Below are positions 5,629 to 12,236 of a stretch of 12,236 nucleotides of DNA, one piece after another (position 1 is the stretch's first letter; every line of letters starts with the position of its first letter). The notes beneath the pieces were generated by a model. The model searched no databases. It was not told the DNA's origin and was given only the letters and a program-made list of their open reading frames with translations. This DNA is from Clostridia bacterium (GTDB lineage: Bacteria; Bacillota; Clostridia; Christensenellales; Aristaeellaceae): NCBI GenBank assembly GCA_900769875.1, contig CAAGII010000021.1, forward strand, positions 1-12,236. The letters are read 5' to 3'. The position numbers and the translations under genes are program-made.

Positions 5629-8600
5629 AAGCGTCCCTGGTTGCGGGCGTGTCCTGAGCGTCCTTATCCGTCCCGGTGGAGGCCTCCTGCGCGGCAAGCG
5701 CGGCTTGCCTGTCAGCCTCCTCGCGGGCGATCAGATCTGCGGCATAGGCGCTTCGTACGCCCTCGACTGAGCGCAGCAGCCGTTCCTCATCGCTGCCCTC
5801 CGCGCGCTCGCAGGCGCGAAGAATGCGTTCCTGCGCCTCCTGGGAAAACACGCCGTTTGCATCCACCATGCCCGGGAACAGCAGCTCGCAGGAGAACGGA
5901 TAGCATGCCCGGAACTGCTGCAGGAACCATGCCGTCATGTGGGTGGTGGGGCAGACCTCGGGCATCGTGGGCGGAAGGGGCTGCTCCCGTTCGGGCACAG
6001 CGGAGAGCTGGCACAGCCCAAGGCTCGCCTCGCGGCGCGGATAGCCGCTGCGGGTCAGATGCACATAACGCACGCGGTGCGTGGGCTGCATGAGCAGGCG
6101 AACGAAGCTCAGCATGCCCTGACGCGTCAGATCGTCCATCTGCATCAGCACCTCGGAGCCAAGACCGCACAGGCACAGGGAAAGCTCCATGGGCAGATAG
6201 TCGTTGAGCATCGCGTTGCGCATGATTTTTTCCAGCGTACTGCCGCACAATGTCATCAGCTCCGCCCAGCCGAGCAGCAGCAGGGCATGCGTGCGGGTTT
6301 CCCGACCGCTCCGGACGCGGGCGTTCATGTGCGCGCTTGTCTGCGCAAGGCGCGCGCCGAGCAGCTCATCCAGCAGCAGTCTGCGGCGGCTGAACGCGGT
6401 GAGATAGCAGTCTTCGTCCGTGACGAGGGCGAGGCCGTCCAGACCGGGCATGTCGGAGAAATCGTCGCGCAGCATGGCGGGACGTTCCTCCAGCGCGCTC
6501 ATCACCATGGCGGATACGCCAAGCGGAAGATAGCATTCGGCGGCCGGCTTGTTCATGCCGCGCAGCCACACCGCCATGCCGGCGCTGCTGCTGCCCGTAT
6601 CCAGCGCGATCATGCCGCTGCGGATGATGCCGCTGTCGCGCAGAAACATACTGCCGCCCAGCAAGGAACGCATGCTTGCGCAGGGTATGGCGGCTGTGCG
6701 GGGAAGGCCCGTTTCCTCGGCGCACCAGTCTGCAGCGGCTGCTGCCTCCTCCATCAGGCGCTGTCTTGCGCCGGCGGAGAGCGCGCCGGGCAGCGCGATA
6801 CGCCAGCTGATGCTCTGTGCGCCGCACATCACCGCATGGAAGGAGGATAGCAGCATGGCCTGTCTGAGCAGAATGCGGCGGGACGCGGCGGCGTGCTCAT
6901 CCACGCGCCACATCAAATCGGTATCTGGCGGGAGATCCTGCCCTGCGAGCACGGGCAGCGCCTCACGCGGACAAATGCGTCCATCCACAAAGGGTATATC
7001 GCCCTCGCCATAGCGCTGCACCGCGGCAGGGAGCACCGGGCCGGCCGGCCAGACGGGGAGCGCCTCGCTCTCAAGCTTGATGTCTCCGCAGCAAAGCGGC
7101 ATGCGCAGCAGCGTCGGCATGGACACCTCCGTCACCTGACCGCCTGCCATGACGGCCATGCTGACGTTGCTCGCGCCCAGGTCGAGCGCCGCGACTGCCG
7201 CACCCCTGGTACCCGGATGGCAGACAACGCCCTGCATCAGCGCGGCGCCAAGTACAGCCTCGCCCTGGCGGACAAGCAGCGCCTTGGGCAGCCTGTTTAG
7301 CGCCAGCACAGAACAGGCGGACTGCCCTTCCTCCGCAATGGCCACCCATTGCCCGTTCTGGCGTACAAACACCTGAAGCGCGCCTGATGCGCTTGCAAAG
7401 TAGGAGCGCCAGCGCCCCATCTCCACAGGAACGGCGGGCCATACGCCGATGGTGACGGGGGACTGCGCGTCCCAAAGCAGCTGCTCCTCTCTTGCGTAAG
7501 TGCGGGTGATATGAACGCAGCCGTCCGCGCCGCGCAGCGTCATCGAGATTTGAATGCCATCCAGCGTGGACTTGACCCGCATGCCGTCGGTCGGAAGCGT
7601 CTGCACGTCATCCGACTGCGCGCCCGTCCACGCGGCGAGCGAGTCGCTCAGGGGCGGCAGCACGACAGCCGCGCCCTCCGGGCATGGAACGGCGCACGCG
7701 AGGTTCAGCGCCTCATCGCCCAGATCGCCGCCCGGGATCAGCAGAAGACGATCCGCAAAAGGGGAAAGCGCTGCTTCCGCAAGCGTTTCGCCAAGCCGTT
7801 CGCGCAGAAGGATGCGCACGGAGGGATCGCTCGCGTCCCATGGCCAGACCAACGCCATGGATTCCAGCGGCAGGCGCGCGGTCTTTTGCGCGTCATCGCG
7901 CCAGCGCGTCAGCGCCGCCTTCGCCTCGGGCACAAGATTCGCAAAGCGCCCCGCAAGCTCGTGCGTGATGCTTTCGCCAAGCATTCTGGCATGCTGGCGC
8001 GAGTGCTTCTCCAGCCGCTGCGCCGCTTCCGCAAGCTGCGGCGGCATGCCGTCGCCCGCCTGCTCCAGTCCGATCTGACTGTTTGCGCGCGCAAAGGGAA
8101 CGCCCTGCCAGCGATAGGTTACCTGCGGCATCTCCCGGGAGAGCGTGGCGTCCTGCTTGCCAAAGCGGCGGAGCACCGGGCTTTGCAGCGACATCGTCAC
8201 ATAATCGTCCTCCACCGCGTCCAGCTGCTCAAAGCCCGGCGTGCCGCGAAGCCCCAGCACCGCCTTCACGCGCTGCTCCCACGCCTCCTGATCCTGACCG
8301 GTCAGGGCATCCGTGCGGAGCTTTTCATCCATGGCAGCCACATCATCCGCGAACGAGCGGACGTAGACAGAGGCTTCCTTCAGCTTTTCAAGACGGTCGC
8401 GCAGCAGATGGCGGTCGCGCTGGTTCAGGTACGCGCAGGGATCGGCGAACAGCCCGGTTTCGCGGTCGAGCCACGTCACGCGCTCCGGAAGCAGCCTGCC
8501 AAGCGGCTGACTGCGGGCCGGGGGTACCAGCAGCACTTCGCCGTCCAGCATGCCCAACACGCACGCATCGCTTCCGCTGCCTGCCACACACAGGTGGAGC

Positions 8601-8938
8601 GTGGCTCTGCCGGTGGCTTCCAGCGCCGAGCGGACGAAGCGGGAGCCGCGGCTGTCATAGTCCGCCACGCGCAGCTCGGGCGCGTCCGGCCACGCATCCA
8701 GCAGCAGCGCCACCGCGACAAGCCCGCGCCACTGCGCGCAGCTGCCCGCGCGCAGCGACTGCATCAGCCTTTCGCGTGCGGCTAAAACGCCGCCGCCGCC
8801 TTCCGTCGCCCGCATGGCCTTGCCCGCCTGCAGGGCGAGATCGCCTGTGGCGGCGACCATACCAAGCCCCGGCGCGCAATCGGGCAGAGACAGCTCGTCC
8901 GGCAGCATGGTCAGGGGAAGCGTATGATGGATGGACAC
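5627..8938 (-). CDS. Large actin/Hsp70-fold ATPase-like protein with a novel N-terminal region
   Basis: This 1103-residue protein is not recognised as a named family. Its C-terminal half carries the three hallmarks of the actin/Hsp70 ATPase fold in order: phosphate-1 at 584-598 (ALDLGASNVSMAV), phosphate-2 at 777-792 (IALDTGSSSAGMAVW) and an adenosine motif at 922-931 (LCGLGSEVLM). This implies ATP binding and hinge motion, as in chaperone-like or filament-forming proteins. Residues 1-575 show no fold I can name; they include charged helices near 170-230 and 300-350 and a block with IGVWPAVPVEMGRWRSYF (497-514) just before the ATPase region. Residues 1065-1103 are a low-complexity Ala/Glu/Asp tail. 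No signal peptide or membrane segment is seen, so it is likely cytoplasmic. The start is a GTG after GAGGAGG with 8-base spacing, 24 bases after the tubulin-like gene's stop. SrfB-type virulence-associated proteins also have a large Hsp70-like layout, but I cannot confirm relationship. Confidence 0.8.
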   Translation of the reverse strand: MSIHHTLPLTMLPDELSLPDCAPGLGMVAATGDLALQAGKAMRATEGGGGVLAARERLMQSLRAGSCAQWRGLVAVALLLDAWPDAPELRVADYDSRGSRFVRSALEATGRATLHLCVAGSGSDACVLGMLDGEVLLVPPARSQPLGRLLPERVTWLDRETGLFADPCAYLNQRDRHLLRDRLEKLKEASVYVRSFADDVAAMDEKLRTDALTGQDQEAWEQRVKAVLGLRGTPGFEQLDAVEDDYVTMSLQSPVLRRFGKQDATLSREMPQVTYRWQGVPFARANSQIGLEQAGDGMPPQLAEAAQRLEKHSRQHARMLGESITHELAGRFANLVPEAKAALTRWRDDAQKTARLPLESMALVWPWDASDPSVRILLRERLGETLAEAALSPFADRLLLIPGGDLGDEALNLACAVPCPEGAAVVLPPLSDSLAAWTGAQSDDVQTLPTDGMRVKSTLDGIQISMTLRGADGCVHITRTYAREEQLLWDAQSPVTIGVWPAVPVEMGRWRSYFASASGALQVFVRQNGQWVAIAEEGQSACSVLALNRLPKALLVRQGEAVLGAALMQGVVCHPGTRGAAVAALDLGASNVSMAVMAGGQVTEVSMPTLLRMPLCCGDIKLESEALPVWPAGPVLPAAVQRYGEGDIPFVDGRICPREALPVLAGQDLPPDTDLMWRVDEHAAASRRILLRQAMLLSSFHAVMCGAQSISWRIALPGALSAGARQRLMEEAAAAADWCAEETGLPRTAAIPCASMRSLLGGSMFLRDSGIIRSGMIALDTGSSSAGMAVWLRGMNKPAAECYLPLGVSAMVMSALEERPAMLRDDFSDMPGLDGLALVTDEDCYLTAFSRRRLLLDELLGARLAQTSAHMNARVRSGRETRTHALLLLGWAELMTLCGSTLEKIMRNAMLNDYLPMELSLCLCGLGSEVLMQMDDLTRQGMLSFVRLLMQPTHRVRYVHLTRSGYPRREASLGLCQLSAVPEREQPLPPTMPEVCPTTHMTAWFLQQFRACYPFSCELLFPGMVDANGVFSQEAQERILRACERAEGSDEERLLRSVEGVRSAYAADLIAREEADRQAALAAQEASTGTDKDAQDTPATRDA

Positions 8939-8962
8939 GGCTCTTTCCTCCTCTGTATGCGC

Positions 8963-10837
8963 TCACGCATCGGTGCTTTTCCGGTTGCAGGGCAGCCTGC
9001 CCATTTCCACGACAAGGTCGCCCAGGCGGTCGTGCCGCGTGCCGTTTGCTTTGGACAGCGCGTCGATGCAGGCCTTGGGCGCGTATGTCCACAGCCACGC
9101 GTCGGTCAGCTGCTGCTGCAGCTTCTTCTGATCGCGGCTGTCCGCGCTTCCCAGCGAGGACAGCGCGGTCAGCAGCTGCGCGGGATACAGCCCCGCCACA
9201 TCATGCGCCTCAGCCTCCATGGTGGGAGGCAGGGTGCGGCGGTCATCGCCGTTCCAGATGTCAAGATCGTATCGCGCGCGCTCCGCTCTGCCGTTGAGCA
9301 GGGCGACATGCCGCTCCATCCGCCCAAGTCGGATGCGCGCGGTTTCCACCCTGCTGATTTCCTCGGGCGATGCGATCTCAAGCGCGTGGTTGATGCGGCG
9401 GCGTCCCTCGGCGGCTTGCGCGGCAAGCTCATCCGCCTGCGCCTTCTCCGTATCGCGCGCGTCCGAAAGCATGGCGCGGGTCAGGCGCGCGCCGATGCGC
9501 AGGTTCAGCGCGTGCTGATCCTCCAGCAGCGACTGAAGCTCCTCGCGCGTTTCGCCGATCTGGCGCATGGCGGCCTCGCCCTCGTTGTCAGACATGTCGT
9601 AGCGGTGAACGATGCGCTCGTCCTTCAGTCCGCTTTTCTCCGCCTCGTACTCCATCCACGCAAGATGACCCGCGACCTCCAGCACCTGCGCGTAGTGCGC
9701 CTCTGCCGCCTCGCGCCCTTCACGGAGCGCGTCGGCCCACTGGCACACGGCGGGCAGGCTGAGCATCATGCTGTGCATCCATCCGCCAAAGTCACTGAGT
9801 AGACGGAGCAGCGCGCGCACATCCTGCGCAAGCGATGCGCGGTCCTCCTGCGACATACCGCGCACATCGCCGAAATACGCGGCGTACCAGGGCGTCATGC
9901 GGTCGCGCAGCCAGCCGGTGTTGTTTTCCACCTCCAGCAGGCGCGGGCCGCACTGCGTGTGCATCAGGATGGCGGTCTGCATCAGCGCGTCAAAGCGGCG
10001 GCACATGGTTTCCTCCTCTTTGCCAAAGAGCGACCATGAAATGGCGCCTGCCGGGATTCGCCATGTATACTGGCCGGTGAGGCCGGACAGCATGCGCGCG
10101 GCGGCTACGGCGGCGAGCCAGTCGGCCAGATGCGCGCCGCCCTGTCCCGCAAGGCGGCAATCCTCGGGCAGTCCGGTCAGGCACAGCGAGGAGAACGCGC
10201 GCTCCAGCGAGCCGGACAGGAGCGCTGCCTTGCACAGCTCTGTCCTGTCTCCAAGCCACAGCGGCAGCAGCAGCGACGCAAGCGCTTTGCGCCCGGAACG
10301 GCGTTCCAGCCACTCGGCGAGCAGCGCCGCGCCGCCCGCGCAGACGGGCTCGCACAGGCTGCCGGTGATGACGCAACGTCCGCCGTCTGCCATGGATTGA
10401 GCGGCTGCGTGCAGCGGGCTTTCCTCAGCGCAAAGCAGCAGGGAGGCCCATGTCATGGCGGAAACCGCGCCGCTTGCGTCCAGCGCGTGCGAGGGGGCAA
10501 GCGACGCCTGTTCGGCGGTGAAGAGCGCGTCGCACAGCAGCGCGTCGTCACCGGTGGAGGCCTGCTCCATCAGCGTCGCAGCGGCGGCGTTGCCATCCGG
10601 CCAGCATACACAGTCAATGGCGGCTGAGAATCCCGCGTCCTGCTGCGCACTGATCCGGCGCTGGATGGCCGCGTAGTCGCCGCACAGCCGCATCAGGCGC
10701 GCGGATGCTTCATCGGACGCGCCCATGAGCACCATGTGCGTTTCCGCGATGGGTACGACGCCGGCCATGGCACAGTAGAGATAGCTCTCCGCCACGCGCG
10801 CGCCGGAATTGCCCAGAGCCAGCAGGGTAAACGCCAT
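8963..10837 (-). CDS. Tubulin/FtsZ-like protein with a degenerate nucleotide loop
   Basis: This 624-residue protein appears to be a divergent member of the tubulin-like superfamily. The N-terminus LLALGNSGARVAESYL (5-20) resembles the first strand and glycine loop of these proteins (GxGGTGxxV). The block MVLMGASDEASARLMRL (35-51) resembles the next strand, where related proteins carry a D-rich DxDxxN motif. ITGSLCEPVCAGGAALLAEWL (157-177) lines up with the GGTG signature strand-loop-helix, but the glycines of the loop are replaced by CEPV. Residues 240-360 and 365-530 are mainly helical, the latter rich in Arg and Glu and probably a coiled coil. No export signal is seen. The ATG at 10837 has an AAGGCGG ribosome binding site. 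It is the first gene of a two-gene unit with the Hsp70/actin-like gene. The fold assignment is by eye and moderate; a general Rossmann-type fold is the alternative. Confidence 0.75.
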   Translation of the reverse strand: MAFTLLALGNSGARVAESYLYCAMAGVVPIAETHMVLMGASDEASARLMRLCGDYAAIQRRISAQQDAGFSAAIDCVCWPDGNAAAATLMEQASTGDDALLCDALFTAEQASLAPSHALDASGAVSAMTWASLLLCAEESPLHAAAQSMADGGRCVITGSLCEPVCAGGAALLAEWLERRSGRKALASLLLPLWLGDRTELCKAALLSGSLERAFSSLCLTGLPEDCRLAGQGGAHLADWLAAVAAARMLSGLTGQYTWRIPAGAISWSLFGKEEETMCRRFDALMQTAILMHTQCGPRLLEVENNTGWLRDRMTPWYAAYFGDVRGMSQEDRASLAQDVRALLRLLSDFGGWMHSMMLSLPAVCQWADALREGREAAEAHYAQVLEVAGHLAWMEYEAEKSGLKDERIVHRYDMSDNEGEAAMRQIGETREELQSLLEDQHALNLRIGARLTRAMLSDARDTEKAQADELAAQAAEGRRRINHALEIASPEEISRVETARIRLGRMERHVALLNGRAERARYDLDIWNGDDRRTLPPTMEAEAHDVAGLYPAQLLTALSSLGSADSRDQKKLQQQLTDAWLWTYAPKACIDALSKANGTRHDRLGDLVVEMGRLPCNRKSTDA

Positions 10838-10874
10838 GCGGACACCGCCTTTCGTATCGTCGAAACAGGGTAGG

Positions 10875-10906
10875 AAAAGGACGCGAAAGCAACTGCTTCC
10901 GCGTCC
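10875..10906 (-). terminator. Strong intrinsic terminator after galE
   Basis: On the minus strand, GGACGCGGAAGC (10906-10895), loop AGTT and GCTTTCGCGTCC (10890-10879) pair over 12 bp with a single G-T wobble, then run into TTTT (10878-10875). It lies 31 bases past the galE stop and its T run ends 38 bases before the tubulin-like gene. Confidence 0.85.
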
Positions 10907-10936
10907 GCGTATGCTCAGAAAACGGTCTGCGGGCGG

Positions 10937-11953
10937 TTACTCGTCGTAGCCGTTGGGGTTGATAAGCTGATAGCGCCAGGAATCGCGGCACATATCCTCC
11001 AGTGTTTTTTCCGCCTTCCACCCCAGCAGCGCCTTGGCCTTGGCGGGGTTGGCGAAGCACGCGTCGATGTCGCCGGGACGGCGGCCCACGATCTGATACG
11101 GCACCTGAACGCCGTTGACCCGCTCAAAGGCGTGCACGATATCCAGCACACTGTAGCCCACGCCCGTGCCAAGGTTGATGATCTCGCAGCCGTGGTGCTT
11201 TGCGGCGTAGGCGCAGGCTGCGACGTGCCCGCGCGCGAGGTCGCACACATGAATGTAGTCGCGCACACCCGTGCCGTCATGGGTCTTGTAGTCGTTGCCG
11301 TAAACGCTCAGGTGATCCAGCTTGCCAGCTGCCACGCGGGTAATGAAGGGCATGAGGTTGTTGGGCATGCCGTTGGGATTCTCGCCGATCAGACCGGACT
11401 CATGCGCGCCGATGGGGTTGAAGTAGCGCAGCAGTACCACGCTCCACGCGGGATCGGCCTCGCACAGACCCATGGTGATTTTTTCGATCATGTATTTCGT
11501 CCAGCCGTAGGGGTTGGTACAGCCCTTGCAGAACATATCCTCATGCAGCGGCACCTCGTCCGGCACGCCGTACACCGTCGCGGAGGAGGAGAACACCAGC
11601 CGCTTGCAACCATGCGATTGCATGACCTCGCACAGGGTCAGCGTGGAATCAAGGTTGTTGCGGTAATAGCGCAGGGGCTGATGCACGCTTTCGCCCACCG
11701 CCTTGAGACCGGCAAAGTGGATGACGGCGTCGAACGTGTTTTCCTCGAAGATACGGTTCATGGCGTCGCGGTCGCAGACATCAGCCTCGTAGCTCCTGAT
11801 GGGCATACCGGTGATCTTCTCGACGCGGCGAAGCGCTTCGGGCTGGCTGTTGACATAGTTGTCCACCACCACCACGGTATGGCCGGCATGAATCAGCTCC
11901 ACACAGGTATGCGTGGCAATGAAGCCCGCGCCGCCAGTTAGCAGGATATTCAC
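10937..11953 (-). CDS. galE: UDP-glucose 4-epimerase (possibly also UDP-GlcNAc)
   Basis: This 338-residue NAD-dependent epimerase of the extended short-chain dehydrogenase family interconverts UDP-glucose and UDP-galactose for galactose use and surface sugar synthesis. The Rossmann motif TGGAGFIATH (6-15) binds NAD; the third glycine of the usual GxxGxxG is Ala13. The catalytic residues are Ser124 in FSSSATVYG, Tyr149 and Lys153 in YGWTK, numbered exactly as in the E. coli enzyme, which has the same length. The sugar-site region RRPGDIDACF (291-300) has Cys at 299. E. coli has Tyr there, and Cys at this position is known to let UDP-N-acetylhexosamines bind. The start is taken as GTG at 11953, 8 bases after GGAGG; an in-frame TTG at 11959 is only 2 bases from that site. 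It has its own promoter, a tandem repeat in its leader and a strong terminator, so it is transcribed alone or leads the module downstream. Confidence 0.96.
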   Translation of the reverse strand: MNILLTGGAGFIATHTCVELIHAGHTVVVVDNYVNSQPEALRRVEKITGMPIRSYEADVCDRDAMNRIFEENTFDAVIHFAGLKAVGESVHQPLRYYRNNLDSTLTLCEVMQSHGCKRLVFSSSATVYGVPDEVPLHEDMFCKGCTNPYGWTKYMIEKITMGLCEADPAWSVVLLRYFNPIGAHESGLIGENPNGMPNNLMPFITRVAAGKLDHLSVYGNDYKTHDGTGVRDYIHVCDLARGHVAACAYAAKHHGCEIINLGTGVGYSVLDIVHAFERVNGVQVPYQIVGRRPGDIDACFANPAKAKALLGWKAEKTLEDMCRDSWRYQLINPNGYDE

Positions 11954-11977
11954 AGGCAATTCCTCCGTCTCTTCAAT

Positions 11978-12013
11978 ATTGCTCAGGATTGCTTAATTGC
12001 TCAGGATTGCTTA
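11978..12013. repeat. Perfect tandem 18-bp duplication in the galE leader
   Basis: The unit ATTGCTCAGGATTGCTTA occurs twice without a gap (11978-11995 and 11996-12013). Each unit holds two ATTGCT hexamers, so four copies follow one another at alternating 10- and 8-base periods. It lies between the predicted galE transcription start (about 12025) and the galE start codon, so it is transcribed in the 5' leader. I see no strong hairpin within it. Confidence 0.85.
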
Positions 12014-12031
12014 GGACTCTTCCAATACATA

Positions 12032-12060
12032 AGTATAGCCAAACAGCGGCGGTTTGACAA
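12032..12060 (-). promoter_or_regulatory. galE promoter
   Basis: On the minus strand TTGTCA (12060-12055) and TATACT (12037-12032) are separated by 17 bases. Each box is one mismatch from the sigma-A consensus, which makes this the strongest promoter in the window. Transcription would start near 12025, leaving a leader of about 70 bases that contains the tandem repeat. Confidence 0.8.
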
Positions 12061-12143
12061 GGGATTTGCGCAGGTTTTCACACAATTTCATCATTTTCGC
12101 GCCCACTTGGACAAAGATGTTACCGCACAGCATGGATGAAAAA

Positions 12144-12175
12144 ACTTGGCAAGGCGGATGGGCAAGTTGTAAAAT
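12144..12175 (+). promoter_or_regulatory. Rightward promoter with an embedded inverted repeat, for a gene beyond the window
   Basis: TTGGCA (12146-12151) and TAAAAT (12170-12175) are separated by 18 bases, each one mismatch from consensus. The arms AACTTG (12144-12149) and CAAGTT (12163-12168) form an inverted repeat around 13 bases that overlaps the -35 box and spacer, a usual place for a repressor. The transcript would begin near 12182 and run out of the window; bases 12176-12236 hold an AAAAAGGAAG stretch and a small GACTC-ATC-GAGTC hairpin but no start codon I can defend. Bases 12061-12143 show no gene. Confidence 0.5.
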
Positions 12176-12236
12176 AAAACGACGCAAAAAGGAAGACTCA
12201 TCGAGTCAAACCTGGTAGAATGGTAGCGACCAAACC

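Noticed and set aside
5939..6850. 303-codon plus-strand open frame antisense to the Hsp70-like gene
   Set aside because: It has a His/Ala/Gln-rich composition and no domain, while the opposite strand carries clear ATPase motifs.
7511..9297. Long plus-strand open frames (7511-8785 and 8083-9297) antisense to the Hsp70-like gene
   Set aside because: The translations are Arg/Ala/Pro/His-rich with no family features, and they mirror the codon bias of the GC-rich minus-strand genes.
11132..11941. 269-codon plus-strand open frame across galE
   Set aside because: It is a shadow of a well-conserved epimerase gene on the minus strand.
12061..12236. Possible small gene or riboswitch at the right edge
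   Set aside because: No start codon with a ribosome binding site and no known aptamer could be supported; only a promoter and short dyads are visible.

Overview
The window is chromosomal DNA of high GC content from what looks like an anaerobic, gut-type member of the Clostridia. The evidence is a combination of markers: a CD1247-type acidic zinc-ribbon protein next to efp and an M24 peptidase, an ECF-transporter S component, a short DtxR-family regulator, strong GGAGG ribosome binding sites, sigma-A promoters, and a possible CtsR-type operator. The genus cannot be fixed from the sequence. I see no tRNA, rRNA, CRISPR array, insertion sequence or phage gene.

Layout. Bases 1-166 are a regulatory region, with a CtsR-like direct repeat over a promoter, ahead of a rightward iron-sulfur flavoprotein-like gene (167-847). 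A bidirectional terminator follows. Facing it is a leftward housekeeping block that reads, in transcription order, M24 aminopeptidase (3864-2791), elongation factor P (2714-2157), CD1247-type acidic zinc-ribbon protein (2054-1587) and ECF S component (1459-899). Hairpins lie between these genes, so the block is probably several partly coupled units. The aminopeptidase promoter is strong and has a possible cre site just downstream. Diverging from it is a rightward pair: a DtxR/MntR-family metalloregulator (4120-4479) and a secreted C39-like cysteine peptidase (about 4529-5569), closed by a strong terminator.

Bases 5627-10837 hold the most unusual content, two large leftward genes 24 bases apart. 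The first (624 codons) looks like a tubulin/FtsZ-fold protein whose second glycine-rich loop is degenerate. The second (1103 codons) has the phosphate-1, phosphate-2 and adenosine motifs of the actin/Hsp70 ATPase fold behind a novel N-terminal region of about 575 residues. They look like one functional unit, pairing a tubulin-like partner with an Hsp70/actin-like ATPase. I cannot name the system, and it is the best candidate here for something undescribed. Upstream is galE (11953-10937), with its own promoter, a tandem 18-bp repeat in its leader, and a strong terminator that leaves almost no room for a separate promoter for the two-gene module.

The right edge (12146-12236) carries a rightward promoter with an inverted repeat, for a gene beyond the window. 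Large open frames antisense to 5627-10837 are composition shadows and were left out.
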